From positions 1-21,920 of the forward strand of contig CAYREF010000034.1 in the NCBI GenBank assembly GCA_964423265.1: a stretch of 21,920 bases of DNA. The letters are read 5' to 3'. A program made the position numbers and the translations under genes. The notes beneath the pieces are model-generated. The model saw nothing but the letters and a program-made list of their open reading frames with translations. It ran no database searches and was not told where the DNA came from. The stretch comes from M55B165 sp964423265 (GTDB lineage Bacteria > Actinomycetota > Humimicrobiia > Humimicrobiales > Humimicrobiaceae). Shown here piece after piece: positions 6,620-13,626 of this stretch; positions within the stretch are counted from its first letter, which is position 1, and every line of letters starts with the position of its first letter.

Positions 6620-7125
6620 TGGAAACTGGGAAACTTAGTGGAAGAAGCTTTAAATTTGGTGATGATATCTCTACGGATTTAATTGCACCGGGCCGCTATT
6701 TTCACCTAAGGTCAAACATGCCGGAGTTGGCCAAGCATGTATTAGAAGATGCCGACCCTGAATTTGCCAGGAGGGTTAAGCCTGGAGATTTTGTGGTTGG
6801 GGGGAAAAATTTCGGCCTTGGCTCCAGCAGGGAACATGCTCCTACAATTATAAAGCTGGCTGGAGTGGGGGCAGTCCTTGCAAAGTCTTTTGCCAGGATT
6901 TTTTACCGGAATTGCATTAATGTGGGCCTTCCCGCATTGAAGTGCGATACTGATAAGATTGATGACGGGGATAGGCTGGAAATAGACTTAAAAAACGGAA
7001 CAATTTTTAACCGGGATAAAAATTTAAAAATAAATTTTAATCCATTACCAGAAGTTATGATAAAAATATTATCTGATGGCGGGCTTACCGAACATATAAA
7101 GAAGAATAAGGGGTTCAACCTATGA
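6616..7125 (+). CDS. Aconitase/homoaconitase/isopropylmalate isomerase-family small subunit
   Basis: This 169-residue LeuD/HacB-type protein is the swivel subunit that pairs with the preceding large subunit and shapes the substrate pocket. The family motifs are DDISTDLIAPGRY (16-28), VVGGKNFGLGSSREHAP (60-76) with the substrate-binding GSSREHA, and SFARIFYRNCINVGLP (91-106). The loop after GRY, which in homoaconitases and isopropylmalate isomerases commonly reads YLR-x and helps choose substrate, reads YFHLR here. That difference neither proves nor excludes citrate. The start overlaps the upstream stop by 4 bases, with GGAGGTG ahead of it. A second ATG immediately follows (6619). The end overlaps the dehydrogenase start (ATGA at 7122-7125). 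Confidence 0.9.
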   Translation: MMETGKLSGRSFKFGDDISTDLIAPGRYFHLRSNMPELAKHVLEDADPEFARRVKPGDFVVGGKNFGLGSSREHAPTIIKLAGVGAVLAKSFARIFYRNCINVGLPALKCDTDKIDDGDRLEIDLKNGTIFNRDKNLKINFNPLPEVMIKILSDGGLTEHIKKNKGFNL

Positions 7126-8213
7126 GACATAAAATAACTTTAATACCGGGAGATGGCATAGGACCTGAAATAACAGAAGCAACCGTAAAAGTGATTGAAG
7201 CTACAGGGGCAGAAATTGAGTGGGATACCGTAAATGCTGGAGCAGAAGTTTACGAAAAAGAAGGAACAGTACTTCCCCAAAGGGTTATTGATTCGTTCAA
7301 GAACAATAAGGTGGGAATTAAAGGCCCTATAACTACTCCTGTTGGAACTGGTTTTAGGAGTGTAAATGTGGCCATGAGAAAAATGTTTAACCTTTATGCT
7401 TGCCTCAGGCCTTGCAAGAGTTATGAGGGTGTGAGGAGCAAACACAAAGATATTGACTTAATTGTAGTAAGGGAAAATACAGAAGATCTGTATGCGGGCA
7501 TTGAATTTGAAATGGGGAGAAAAGAAACCGAAAGCCTGATCCAGTTTATAAAAGAAAAAAAAGGTGCAGAAATAAGGAAAGACAGCGGGATAAGCATTAA
7601 GCCCATTTCAGTAACAGGAACGGAAAAAATTGTAAGGTTTGCCTTTGAGTATGCCAGGAAGAACAACAGAAAAAAAGTTACTGGCGTACATAAAGCTAAT
7701 ATAATGAAATATTCTGATGGGCTATTTTTAGATACATTCCGGAAGGTAGCAGAAGAATATAGTGACATAGAGTCCGAGGACAGGATTGTTGATAATATGT
7801 GTATGCAGTTGGTGCAGAAGCCTGAACTTTATGATGTGCTTGTTCTGCCAAACCTGTATGGGGATATAATCTCAGACTTAGCTGCAGGCCTGGTAGGTGG
7901 ATTGGGGGTTGCCCCTGGAGGGAATATTGGAGAAGATATAGCCTTGTTTGAGCCAACTCATGGAAGCGCTCCTAAGTATAAGGGGCAAAATAAAGTGAAC
8001 CCTACTGCTATGATGCTTTCTGGGGTGTTGCTGTTAAAATATATAGGGGAAAATGATTGTGCCAATCTGCTGGAATCAGCTATTGCTTTAAATATAAAAG
8101 AGGGGAAATATGTAACTTATGATTTTAAAGAAGATAGAAATGACCCAAGCGCAGTGGGAACCAGTGAATATGCGGATGCAATAGTTAAAAAGATTAAAAA
8201 AAATAGGAAATAA
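7122..8213 (+). CDS. Isocitrate dehydrogenase-like NAD(P)-dependent beta-decarboxylating dehydrogenase
   Basis: This 363-residue enzyme belongs to the isocitrate/isopropylmalate/homoisocitrate dehydrogenase family, which oxidatively decarboxylates a 2-hydroxy acid. The substrate loop reads GFRSVNVAMRKMFNLYACLRP (78-97), and Ser80, Asn82, Arg86 and Arg96 align with E. coli isocitrate dehydrogenase Ser113, Asn115, Arg119 and Arg129. That pattern favours isocitrate over isopropylmalate or homoisocitrate. Other active-site residues are Tyr124 (ENTEDLYAGIE), Lys191 (HKANIMK), Asp248 and Asp252 (YGDIISDLAAG). In the coenzyme site, GSAPKY (Lys285, Tyr286) and VTYDF resemble the NADP-type E. coli enzyme, but the position of its Arg395 is Glu here, so coenzyme choice is uncertain. 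It is the last gene of the operon, followed by a strong terminator. Confidence 0.88.
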   Translation: MRHKITLIPGDGIGPEITEATVKVIEATGAEIEWDTVNAGAEVYEKEGTVLPQRVIDSFKNNKVGIKGPITTPVGTGFRSVNVAMRKMFNLYACLRPCKSYEGVRSKHKDIDLIVVRENTEDLYAGIEFEMGRKETESLIQFIKEKKGAEIRKDSGISIKPISVTGTEKIVRFAFEYARKNNRKKVTGVHKANIMKYSDGLFLDTFRKVAEEYSDIESEDRIVDNMCMQLVQKPELYDVLVLPNLYGDIISDLAAGLVGGLGVAPGGNIGEDIALFEPTHGSAPKYKGQNKVNPTAMMLSGVLLLKYIGENDCANLLESAIALNIKEGKYVTYDFKEDRNDPSAVGTSEYADAIVKKIKKNRK

Positions 8214-8228
8214 TTTTATCAAAGTTTG

Positions 8229-8256
8229 CCCCCATGATATGGGGGATTTCTTTTTG
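8229..8256 (+). terminator. Intrinsic terminator of the five-gene operon
   Basis: CCCCCAT (8229-8235) and ATGGGGG (8239-8245) form a 7-bp perfect stem with a 3-base loop, followed by ATTTCTTTTTG. It lies 15 bases after the dehydrogenase stop and reads rightward. Confidence 0.85.
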
Positions 8257-8317
8257 TTCAAGCCTCCAACCTTAACCTCACCAGGTATTAGCTTTTCTCC
8301 CAAAAAAGATTTTTTTA

Positions 8318-8346
8318 TTGACATAATGAGACTAAATTAGTATCAT
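8318..8346 (+). promoter_or_regulatory. Near-consensus promoter for the 4Fe-4S protein gene
   Basis: A perfect TTGACA (8318-8323), 17 bases, then TATCAT (8341-8346) give a strong sigma-70 promoter. The predicted start is near 8353, 28 nt before the ATG at 8381. Confidence 0.75.
8326..8346. promoter_or_regulatory. Putative operator: 21-bp inverted repeat over the promoter
   Basis: ATGAGACTAA (8326-8335), a central A, then TTAGTATCAT (8337-8346) form 10-bp arms with a single mismatch. The site covers most of the spacer and the whole -10 box, so a bound protein would block RNA polymerase. The downstream gene encodes an iron-sulfur protein, which makes an iron- or redox-sensing repressor a reasonable guess. 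I cannot match it to a specific family's consensus with confidence. Confidence 0.5.
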
Positions 8347-8380
8347 TAATGCCAGAATAAATAATATTTATATAAAAAAA

Positions 8381-9265
8381 ATGCCAAAAAGGAAAATTAT
8401 AAAAATTGACCAGGAGAAATGTGATGGATGCGGCCTTTGCATTCCTAATTGCCCTGAGGGTGCGCTGGGTATAATAGATGGAAAGGCAAGGTTGGTTGGA
8501 GAACTATATTGTGACGGCTTAGGAGCCTGTATTGGCAATTGCCCTGAAGGCGCTATTTTAATAGAAGAAAGGGAAGCAGAAAAGTATGATGAGAGAAAGG
8601 TAATGGACAATATAATTTCCCAAGGTAAAAATGTGATAAAAGCGCATCTTAGACACCTAATTGAGCACAATCAAATTGATTATTACAGGCAGGCAATAGA
8701 AAGTTTAGAAGAAAAAGGAATAGAAAATCCCTTAGACAGGGAAACCACTGAAAAGGTGGATAAACTTATCAGAGCCGAAGATAAAAAGAAATATTATTCT
8801 GGGTGTCCTGGTAAAAGGGTGGTTGATTTCAGGAATGACAGTGAAGATATGGAGAATAATAAACCAGAATTTGAGGCCAAAATGGAATCACAACTGAGGC
8901 AATGGCCCATACAGCTGAAACTGGTTCCAACCGATGCCCCTTACCTGGAGGATTCAAACTTGCTTATATGTGCTGATTGTGTCCCTTTCTCATACCTTAA
9001 TTTCCATGAGGATTTGCTTAAAGGAAGAGCTTTGCTGGTGGGTTGCCCCTTGCTGGATGATATCGACCTTTATAAGGATAAAATAACTGAGGTATTGGAG
9101 AAAAATTCCGTAAAATCAATTACATGTGCCCATATGGAGGTTCCGTGTTGCTTTAGTTTACTAAATGTAGTTAAATCTTTAATATTGGCATCAAAAAAAG
9201 ATATAAAATTAAAAGATGTGTGTATTAGCATAAAAGGAGAGAAATTAGATAAAGAAGCAAGATAA
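8381..9265 (+). CDS. 4Fe-4S ferredoxin-domain protein, probable electron carrier
   Basis: This 294-residue protein has an N-terminal ferredoxin domain and a longer C-terminal domain of unknown function. The first cluster motif is CDGCGLCIPNCPEGA (Cys14, 17, 20, 24). The second is CDGLGACIGNCPEGA (Cys44, 50, 54), a spaced variant of the usual motif common in this family. The middle (about 75-170) is helical and charged. The C-terminal part carries QWPIQLKLVPTDAPYLEDSNLLICADCVPFSYLNFH with cysteines at ADC, then VGCPLLDD and MEVPCCFSL, the family's usual MEVPCC motif. These extra cysteines may bind a further metal or cluster. It is soluble, with no membrane segment. No Shine-Dalgarno site precedes the ATG. 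Nfu, an Fe-S cluster carrier, follows 72 bases later, probably in the same transcript. Confidence 0.85.
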   Translation: MPKRKIIKIDQEKCDGCGLCIPNCPEGALGIIDGKARLVGELYCDGLGACIGNCPEGAILIEEREAEKYDERKVMDNIISQGKNVIKAHLRHLIEHNQIDYYRQAIESLEEKGIENPLDRETTEKVDKLIRAEDKKKYYSGCPGKRVVDFRNDSEDMENNKPEFEAKMESQLRQWPIQLKLVPTDAPYLEDSNLLICADCVPFSYLNFHEDLLKGRALLVGCPLLDDIDLYKDKITEVLEKNSVKSITCAHMEVPCCFSLLNVVKSLILASKKDIKLKDVCISIKGEKLDKEAR

Positions 9266-9337
9266 AATTAATCAGCCAGAAAAAAACTGGTTTTTACAGA
9301 TTATAATGAAGGTAAAAATACAAGGAGGTAGTTTAAG

Positions 9338-9559
9338 TTGAAAGAAAAACTAGAGAAAATATTAGAACAGGTAAGGCCATCCCTGCAGGCAGATGGCGGA
9401 GATGTGGAGCTAGTGGATGTAGATGAGGACGGTACAGTGAAAGTAAGGCTTAAGGGTGCTTGTGGCGGCTGTCCCATGTCACAACTTACCTTAACCCATG
9501 GAATAGAGAGAGTATTAAAAGAAAAGATGCCTGAGGTAAAGAAGGTAGTGGCTGTATAG
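9338..9559 (+). CDS. Nfu/NifU C-terminal domain Fe-S cluster carrier
   Basis: This 73-residue protein is a stand-alone NifU-C domain, which carries and delivers iron-sulfur clusters to client proteins. The cluster-binding pair is seen in GACGGCPMSQ (Cys42 and Cys45), after the family stretch VRPSLQADGGDVELVDV. Length is normal for single-domain Nfu. The start is TTG, with AAGGAGGT 7-8 bases upstream. It lies just downstream of the 4Fe-4S protein, a plausible client. There are no nitrogenase genes here, so it should be read as general Fe-S maturation and not as nitrogen fixation. Confidence 0.93.
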   Translation: MKEKLEKILEQVRPSLQADGGDVELVDVDEDGTVKVRLKGACGGCPMSQLTLTHGIERVLKEKMPEVKKVVAV

Positions 9560-9565
9560 GAAAAG

Positions 9566-9639
9566 TTAAACCCTAACAGTATTTTTACTGCGGTAAAGCT
9601 AATTGGGTTTAAACTAGAGGTACCTAGTATAAATTTTTT
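9566..9639 (+). terminator. Possible terminator structure after nfu
   Basis: TTAAACCC (9566-9573) pairs with GGGTTTAA (9605-9612), enclosing a small CAGTA/TACTG hairpin (9577-9590). A second small hairpin, ACTAG/CTAGT (9613-9628), is followed after four bases by TTTTTT (9634-9639 area). The last stem is only 5 bp, so termination strength is doubtful. Confidence 0.4.
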
Positions 9640-9730
9640 CTTGAATTTTTAATGCTACTTAGCCTACTTAAGGCAGGAGTTAGCCCTTTATTTCCGGTAA
9701 TTATAAAGTGCGGGTAACACAGTTATAAGT

Positions 9731-9761
9731 GGTTATGGTTTTAATGCCTAAAACCATAACC
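9731..9761. repeat. Perfect 13-bp inverted repeat (hairpin)
   Basis: GGTTATGGTTTTA (9731-9743), loop ATGCC, then TAAAACCATAACC (9749-9761). It is followed by CTTCTT and not by a true T-run on the plus strand, and no T-run follows on the minus strand. It may be a weak terminator, an RNA element, or the relic of a small mobile element. Confidence 0.75.
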
Positions 9762-10022
9762 CTTCTTAAAAAGCTAAATTCGGCATATACATAGTTATGG
9801 AATTAGCTTATCAATTTTGCCAATATTGCTGCCATATTTTCAAGTGATGAACGGTCTTTGTATATGTTTTTATCATTCCATGCAGTTTTATATTTTTATT
9901 ATGGATTTATGGTGCTATATTAGTTGCAACAAGACAATAATGATTCGCAGGATAAGGCAAATCACACTCCTAGAAGTAGAAAATTAACAATTATGATTAT
10001 TTTATCTGATAAGGTAATTATA

Positions 10023-11336
10023 ATGGATAAAAATAGAATTTTAGAAATTTTAGAGGATTGGAATTTCTGGAGAAAAGACCACGATACAGGTTTTAAACGG
10101 TTGCAATATTTAGAACAGTTGCAGAGGCTCAATAAATCTGACCAGATAATAGTGATAACCGGTGCTAGGAGAAGTGGCAAATCGTACCTAATGAGAAGTT
10201 TTGCAAAAAAACTTATGGAAGAAGGTTTGAGCAATGAGAATATCTTGTTTGTTAATTTTGAAGATCCCGGTTTTTTTAAACTTGATACAGAACTTTTGCA
10301 AAAGATTTATGAGGCTTATCTTGAAACCTTAAATCCTAAAGGAGAAATATATATATTCTTAGATGAAGTGCAGGAAGTAAAGCAATGGGAGAAATGGGTC
10401 AGGGCAATGCACGAATTAAAAAAAGCAACCTTTGTAATTTCTGGCTCCAACGCAAAGCTTTTAAGCGGGGAACTGTCTACTTTGCTGACCGGAAGGCATG
10501 TAGACATAACAGTTTATCCACTTTCTTTTAAAGAATTTTTATCTTTTAATAATCTTGAAATTGAAAACAATCTTGATTTTACAAATAAAAAAATTGAAAT
10601 AAACCGGTTGTTATCAGAATATTATGAGTATGGGTCCTTCCCAGAGGTTGCTCTATCCAGTGCTAAAAAACAAATATTGCTTGCTTATTTTGATGATTTA
10701 TTAAATAAGGATTTAATTAGGAGATATAAAATAAGAAAAACGGGAAAAATTAAGGAGCTGGCAATTTATTACCTAAGCAATTTTTCTACAGGCTCCACTT
10801 ATAACTCTCTGACCAAACAGGTTTTTTTAACTACGGATACAATTGAAAAATTTTCGCGCTATATTGAATCTATTTATTTAGTATTTTTTCTAAAAAGATT
10901 TTCATTTAAATTAAAAGAACAGGGGAAAAGCCCAAGGAAAATTTATGCAATAGATTTGGGCCTTTCTAACCAAATAGGATTTAGATTCAGCCGTAATTCG
11001 GGAAGAATTGCCGAAAACTTAGTTTTTCTGGAACTAACAAGAAAAAGATCCATTAACCAGAATATGGAATTATTTTATTTTAAAAATAAACAGCATCAGG
11101 AAGTAGATTTTGTGGTAATGGAATCATCAAAAGTAAAAAAACTGATACAGGTTTGCTGGAACCTAAAAAATGCAAAAACAAAAAAAAGAGAAATTAATAG
11201 CCTGATTGCAGGGCTTAAAGATATGCACCTAGGAGAAGGTTTGGTGATAACCAAAGATTATGAGAGTGTGGAATACTATAAAAAATTTAAGATAAAATTT
11301 ATCCCCTTATCTAAGTGGCTTTTAGAACTGCAATAG
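10023..11336 (+). CDS. AAA-type ATPase with DUF4143 C-terminal domain
   Basis: This 437-residue protein (from ATG 10023) is of the AAA_14/DUF4143 type, a large bacterial and archaeal family without a settled function. The N-terminal ATPase has Walker A GARRSGKS (47-54), Walker B IFLDEVQE (111-118), a sensor-like SGSNAKLLSGE (140-150), and GRHV with TVYPLSFKEFL just after it. The C-terminal part has RIAENLVFLELTR and, later, EVDFVV followed by LIQVCW, a spacing like that of PD-(D/E)xK nuclease-like folds in DUF4143. The frame is open back to TTG 9924, but the first 33 codons are not family-like; AAGG lies about 10 bases before ATG 10023, so I prefer that start. It stands alone between non-coding stretches, consistent with later acquisition, though its base composition is like its neighbours. 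Confidence 0.88.
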   Translation: MDKNRILEILEDWNFWRKDHDTGFKRLQYLEQLQRLNKSDQIIVITGARRSGKSYLMRSFAKKLMEEGLSNENILFVNFEDPGFFKLDTELLQKIYEAYLETLNPKGEIYIFLDEVQEVKQWEKWVRAMHELKKATFVISGSNAKLLSGELSTLLTGRHVDITVYPLSFKEFLSFNNLEIENNLDFTNKKIEINRLLSEYYEYGSFPEVALSSAKKQILLAYFDDLLNKDLIRRYKIRKTGKIKELAIYYLSNFSTGSTYNSLTKQVFLTTDTIEKFSRYIESIYLVFFLKRFSFKLKEQGKSPRKIYAIDLGLSNQIGFRFSRNSGRIAENLVFLELTRKRSINQNMELFYFKNKQHQEVDFVVMESSKVKKLIQVCWNLKNAKTKKREINSLIAGLKDMHLGEGLVITKDYESVEYYKKFKIKFIPLSKWLLELQ

Positions 11337-11480
11337 GCAATAAGTTTCCTGAATAACAGTATTCTCAGTTATATTTTTACTAATCACAGTACTTATTATT
11401 GGTAATATTATTTGTTATCCGTAATTTTTACCAAATTGAACCAGAATGTCTCTTATGGTAGCTTTATCATGGGAGAAATT

Positions 11481-11929
11481 ATGGACCAAAGAAAAGCAAT
11501 AATTCTTTTAGGGCCGCCTGTAAGTGGCAAATCTACTTTAGCCAATTTTATATCAGATGTTTTTGGATATAAGGTAATAGAGGCAGGAAAGCTTATAAGG
11601 AAAGAGAATAAATCTAACAGCTACCTGGGTAAAAGGTTAAAGTCATTCGTGGAGAAAGGCAGGCTGACCCCATCGGATCTGGTATCACAGATTATTAAAT
11701 CAGGCGTAGAAGCGGCAGGAGGTTCCCTGCTAATTTTTGATGGTTTTCCTGGAAAAAAACAGATAAAACCCTTATTGAAATTTACAAAAATTAAGGTTTA
11801 AAAATTTTCCTGGTTTTAGTAATACAGGTAAGGCAAGAAATATTAGAAGAAAGGTTTAAAAACAGGGGAATTTGTCCGAATTGCGGTGCAATTTATAATC
11901 CTACGTTTGGAAAAGAGCCCAGAAACTAA
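11481..11929 (+). pseudogene. Broken adenylate-kinase-like gene (frameshift, missing 3' part)
   Basis: The first piece (ATG 11481 to TAA 11801) encodes a P-loop, GPPVSGKST, then IEAGKLIRKE, GRLTPSDLV and IFDGFPGKKQ, matching the order of nucleoside-monophosphate kinases. The adenylate kinase hallmark DGFPR reads DGFPG. The next part lies in the -1 frame from about 11795 to TAA 11929: VIQVRQEILEERFKNRG, then CPNCGAIYN, which is the kinase's R-L-x-x-R and zinc-knuckle LID segment. It ends shortly after, so the last 60-80 residues of a normal enzyme are absent. GGGAGA supports the start. It is therefore a relic or an inactive paralogue; a true adk would be expected elsewhere. A programmed frameshift seems unlikely because no classical slippery heptamer in the right phase is seen and the end is also missing. 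Confidence 0.8.
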
Positions 11930-11966
11930 AATGGTAAACTGAGAAAAAAGTGAAACAGGAGGAATA

Positions 11967-12383
11967 ATGAAAAGCTACAGAAAAGAATTATGGTTTAACA
12001 CCAGCCACCGGAGGGAATTTATAAATATAACTCCCCGGGTGGAAAAATGCTTGGGGGAAAGCGGCATAAAAGAAGGGCTGTTGCTTTGCAATGCCATGCA
12101 TATAACAGCAAGTGTTTTTATAAATGATGACGAAAGTGGGCTTCACCAGGATTTTGAAAAATGGCTGGAAAAATTGGCTCCTGAAAAGCCTTATGAGCAG
12201 TATATGCATAATGGTTTTGAAGATAATGCTGATGCCCATCTAAAGAGAAGCATTATGGGGAGAGAGGTAGTGGTGGCAGTTTCCGGCGCAAAATTAGATT
12301 TTGGACCCTGGGAACGTATATTTTATGGCGAGTTTGACGGGAAAAGAAAAAAGAGGGTACTGGTTAAAATAATAGGAGAGTGA
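11967..12383 (+). CDS. YjbQ/UPF0047 family protein
   Basis: This 138-residue protein belongs to the conserved UPF0047 (YjbQ) family, a trimeric fold whose E. coli member has been reported to have weak thiamin phosphate synthase activity. Its true role is open. Family residues are visible: MHITASVFINDD (44-55) with the conserved His, EQYMHNGFEDNADAHLKRSIMG (76-97) with the conserved E-D-N-A-x-A-H, and LDFGPWERIFYGEFDG with the R-KR-V near the end. Length is standard. The start has a strong AGGAGG site 5-6 bases upstream. The gene ends 2 bases before the end of the convergent minus-strand permease gene, with no terminator between them. Confidence 0.93.
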   Translation: MKSYRKELWFNTSHRREFINITPRVEKCLGESGIKEGLLLCNAMHITASVFINDDESGLHQDFEKWLEKLAPEKPYEQYMHNGFEDNADAHLKRSIMGREVVVAVSGAKLDFGPWERIFYGEFDGKRKKRVLVKIIGE

Positions 12384-12385
12384 GG

Positions 12386-12997
12386 TTATTGCAGAGCTTT
12401 AGGGGTGATCTTTTTCTCAGTATAAGATAGCAGGAAGTCTGTGGCAATTGCTATTACCATTACTGGAATCACTCCATACAATATCTTCTTTATATTAAAA
12501 CTTGCCAGACCTTCAAATATTAGTTTAATCAGGCCATCACTTCCAATAATTGCGGTGAGCACTGCAATTCCATTGGTAAGTATTGCCGCAAATTTTATAC
12601 CGGCAAACATTGGCGGATAAGCATGAGGAAACCTTATATTGGTGAGTATCTGCCATTTTGTAAGGCCAATGCCCTCTGCAGAGTCAATTAATGTACCGTC
12701 TACATTTGAAAGCCCAATATAGGTATTTTTAATTATAGGCAGTAAAGCCCTAAACAGGATTGCCAGTATTGCTGGTCTAAACCCTATTCCCAAAAGCGGT
12801 ACTACCAGGGCTACCACTGCAAAGCTAGGAATAGCTTCAATTAAGTTGGCAACGGTAATGATTACTGATGAAAGCTTTTTGCTGTAAGGGGAAGCTACTG
12901 CCAGGGGGATGCCCAAAATAATGCTTATGGCTAGAGAGCCATAAGCCAGAGTTAGGTGTTCTAAAGTTAGTTCTAAAATTTTACTGATGATTTCCAT
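12386..12997 (-). CDS. Osmoprotectant (OpuC-type) ABC transporter permease, intact
   Basis: This 203-residue inner-membrane protein is a permease of the glycine betaine/carnitine/choline importer class. It has about five to six hydrophobic segments, starting near 18-36 (LAISIILGIPLAVA) and ending near 175-190 (VIPVMVIAIATDFLL). The binding-protein-dependent transport motif reads DSAEGIGLTKWQILTNIRFPHA (104-125), the EAA-type loop that docks to the ATPase. It begins 17 bases inside the end of the upstream permease frame, so translation is coupled. It is the last gene of the leftward OpuC locus and the only one of its four transport genes that reads intact. Confidence 0.9.
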   Translation of the reverse strand: MEIISKILELTLEHLTLAYGSLAISIILGIPLAVASPYSKKLSSVIITVANLIEAIPSFAVVALVVPLLGIGFRPAILAILFRALLPIIKNTYIGLSNVDGTLIDSAEGIGLTKWQILTNIRFPHAYPPMFAGIKFAAILTNGIAVLTAIIGSDGLIKLIFEGLASFNIKKILYGVIPVMVIAIATDFLLSYTEKKITPKALQ

Positions 12998-13624
12998 AAC
13001 TATATTTTTTAGTTAAAAGTTTCTCAGCAAGTGCCCCGATTCCATCAAGGATTAGGGCAAGTATTCCCACCCACAATCCGGTTAGCAGTACAAGGGGCTT
13101 GTCATATAAGTGTATGCCGGTTTGCAGTGGAGCTCCTAATCCGCTTGCAGCTATCAGGCCTCCCAGGGTTATTACTCCCATGGTAAATACAATGGCAATC
13201 CTTGTTTTCCCTGCTATCATAGGAAGTGCCAGGGGAATCCTGATCTTTAACAGGATTTCTGTATTGCTAAGCCCTATAGCTCTGCCGGTTTCAATATAGT
13301 CCTGGCTTATGCTGGAAAGGCCTGCATAAGTGTTTCTGGCTACAGGAAGTATTGAATACAGGATGCTGGCTACTATAGTAGGTAGAGGCCCGAGACCAAA
13401 TATAGGGAGCAGAAGCACCAGTAAGGCAAGTGCAGGTATGGTTTGTATAACATTTAATATATTAAATACTGTACCGGTGGTTTTTTCTTCTTATAAATTA
13501 CTATTCCTACAGTTACGCCTATGGCTATTGTAAAAGCCATAGCTATTCCAAACATTGACAGGTGCTGTATTGTTCTTGTTGCCAATTTATTGGATTCCCA
13601 CAAGGTTGCTAATTTTAAAAACAT
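12981..13624 (-). pseudogene. OpuC-type ABC permease with a frameshift at a T6/A6 run
   Basis: The restored product is a second permease of the osmoprotectant importer. An N-terminal piece from ATG 13624 reads MFLKLATLWESNKLATRTIQ and a membrane segment, FGIAMAFTIAIGVTVGIVIY, then KKKK. The remaining part, in another frame from about 13484, reads TTGTVFNILNVIQTIPALAL and continues to the EAA-type loop (TGRAIGLSNTEILLKIRIPLA). The shift falls at a six-base homopolymer (13481-13486, A6 on the coding strand); one added base would join the frames. Without repair the N-terminal frame stops after about 56 residues. The start is 2 bases from the ATPase stop. It may be a true mutation or a sequence error. 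Confidence 0.85.
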
Positions 13625-13626
13625 AT

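Larger units (their letters stand above)
9560..10022. other. Long non-coding stretch with several hairpins
   Basis: About 460 bases lie between nfu and the chosen start of the ATPase gene, and I see no convincing gene or known RNA here. The stretch holds a two-tier structure right after nfu, a perfect 13-bp hairpin at 9731-9761, imperfect arms AAGCTAAATTC (9771-9781) and GAATTAGCTT (9800-9809), and far-apart arms CATATACA (9784-9791) and TGTATATG (9859-9866). The density of inverted repeats suggests structured RNA or remnants of a mobile sequence. An open frame continues upstream of the ATPase ATG to a TTG at 9924 but has no ribosome site there. Confidence 0.5.

Noticed and set aside
7122..8213. 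3-isopropylmalate dehydrogenase (leucine pathway)
   Set aside because: The substrate loop has the Ser-x-Asn-x-x-x-Arg pattern of isocitrate dehydrogenase, not the Leu-rich loop of isopropylmalate dehydrogenase.
9797..9847. Tiny cysteine-containing open frame in the non-coding stretch
   Set aside because: Only about 16 codons, no ribosome site, and no similarity I recognise.
11780..11810. Programmed -1 frameshift joining the two kinase-like pieces
   Set aside because: No slippery heptamer in the right phase, no obvious downstream pseudoknot, and the product would still lack the C-terminal third of the kinase.
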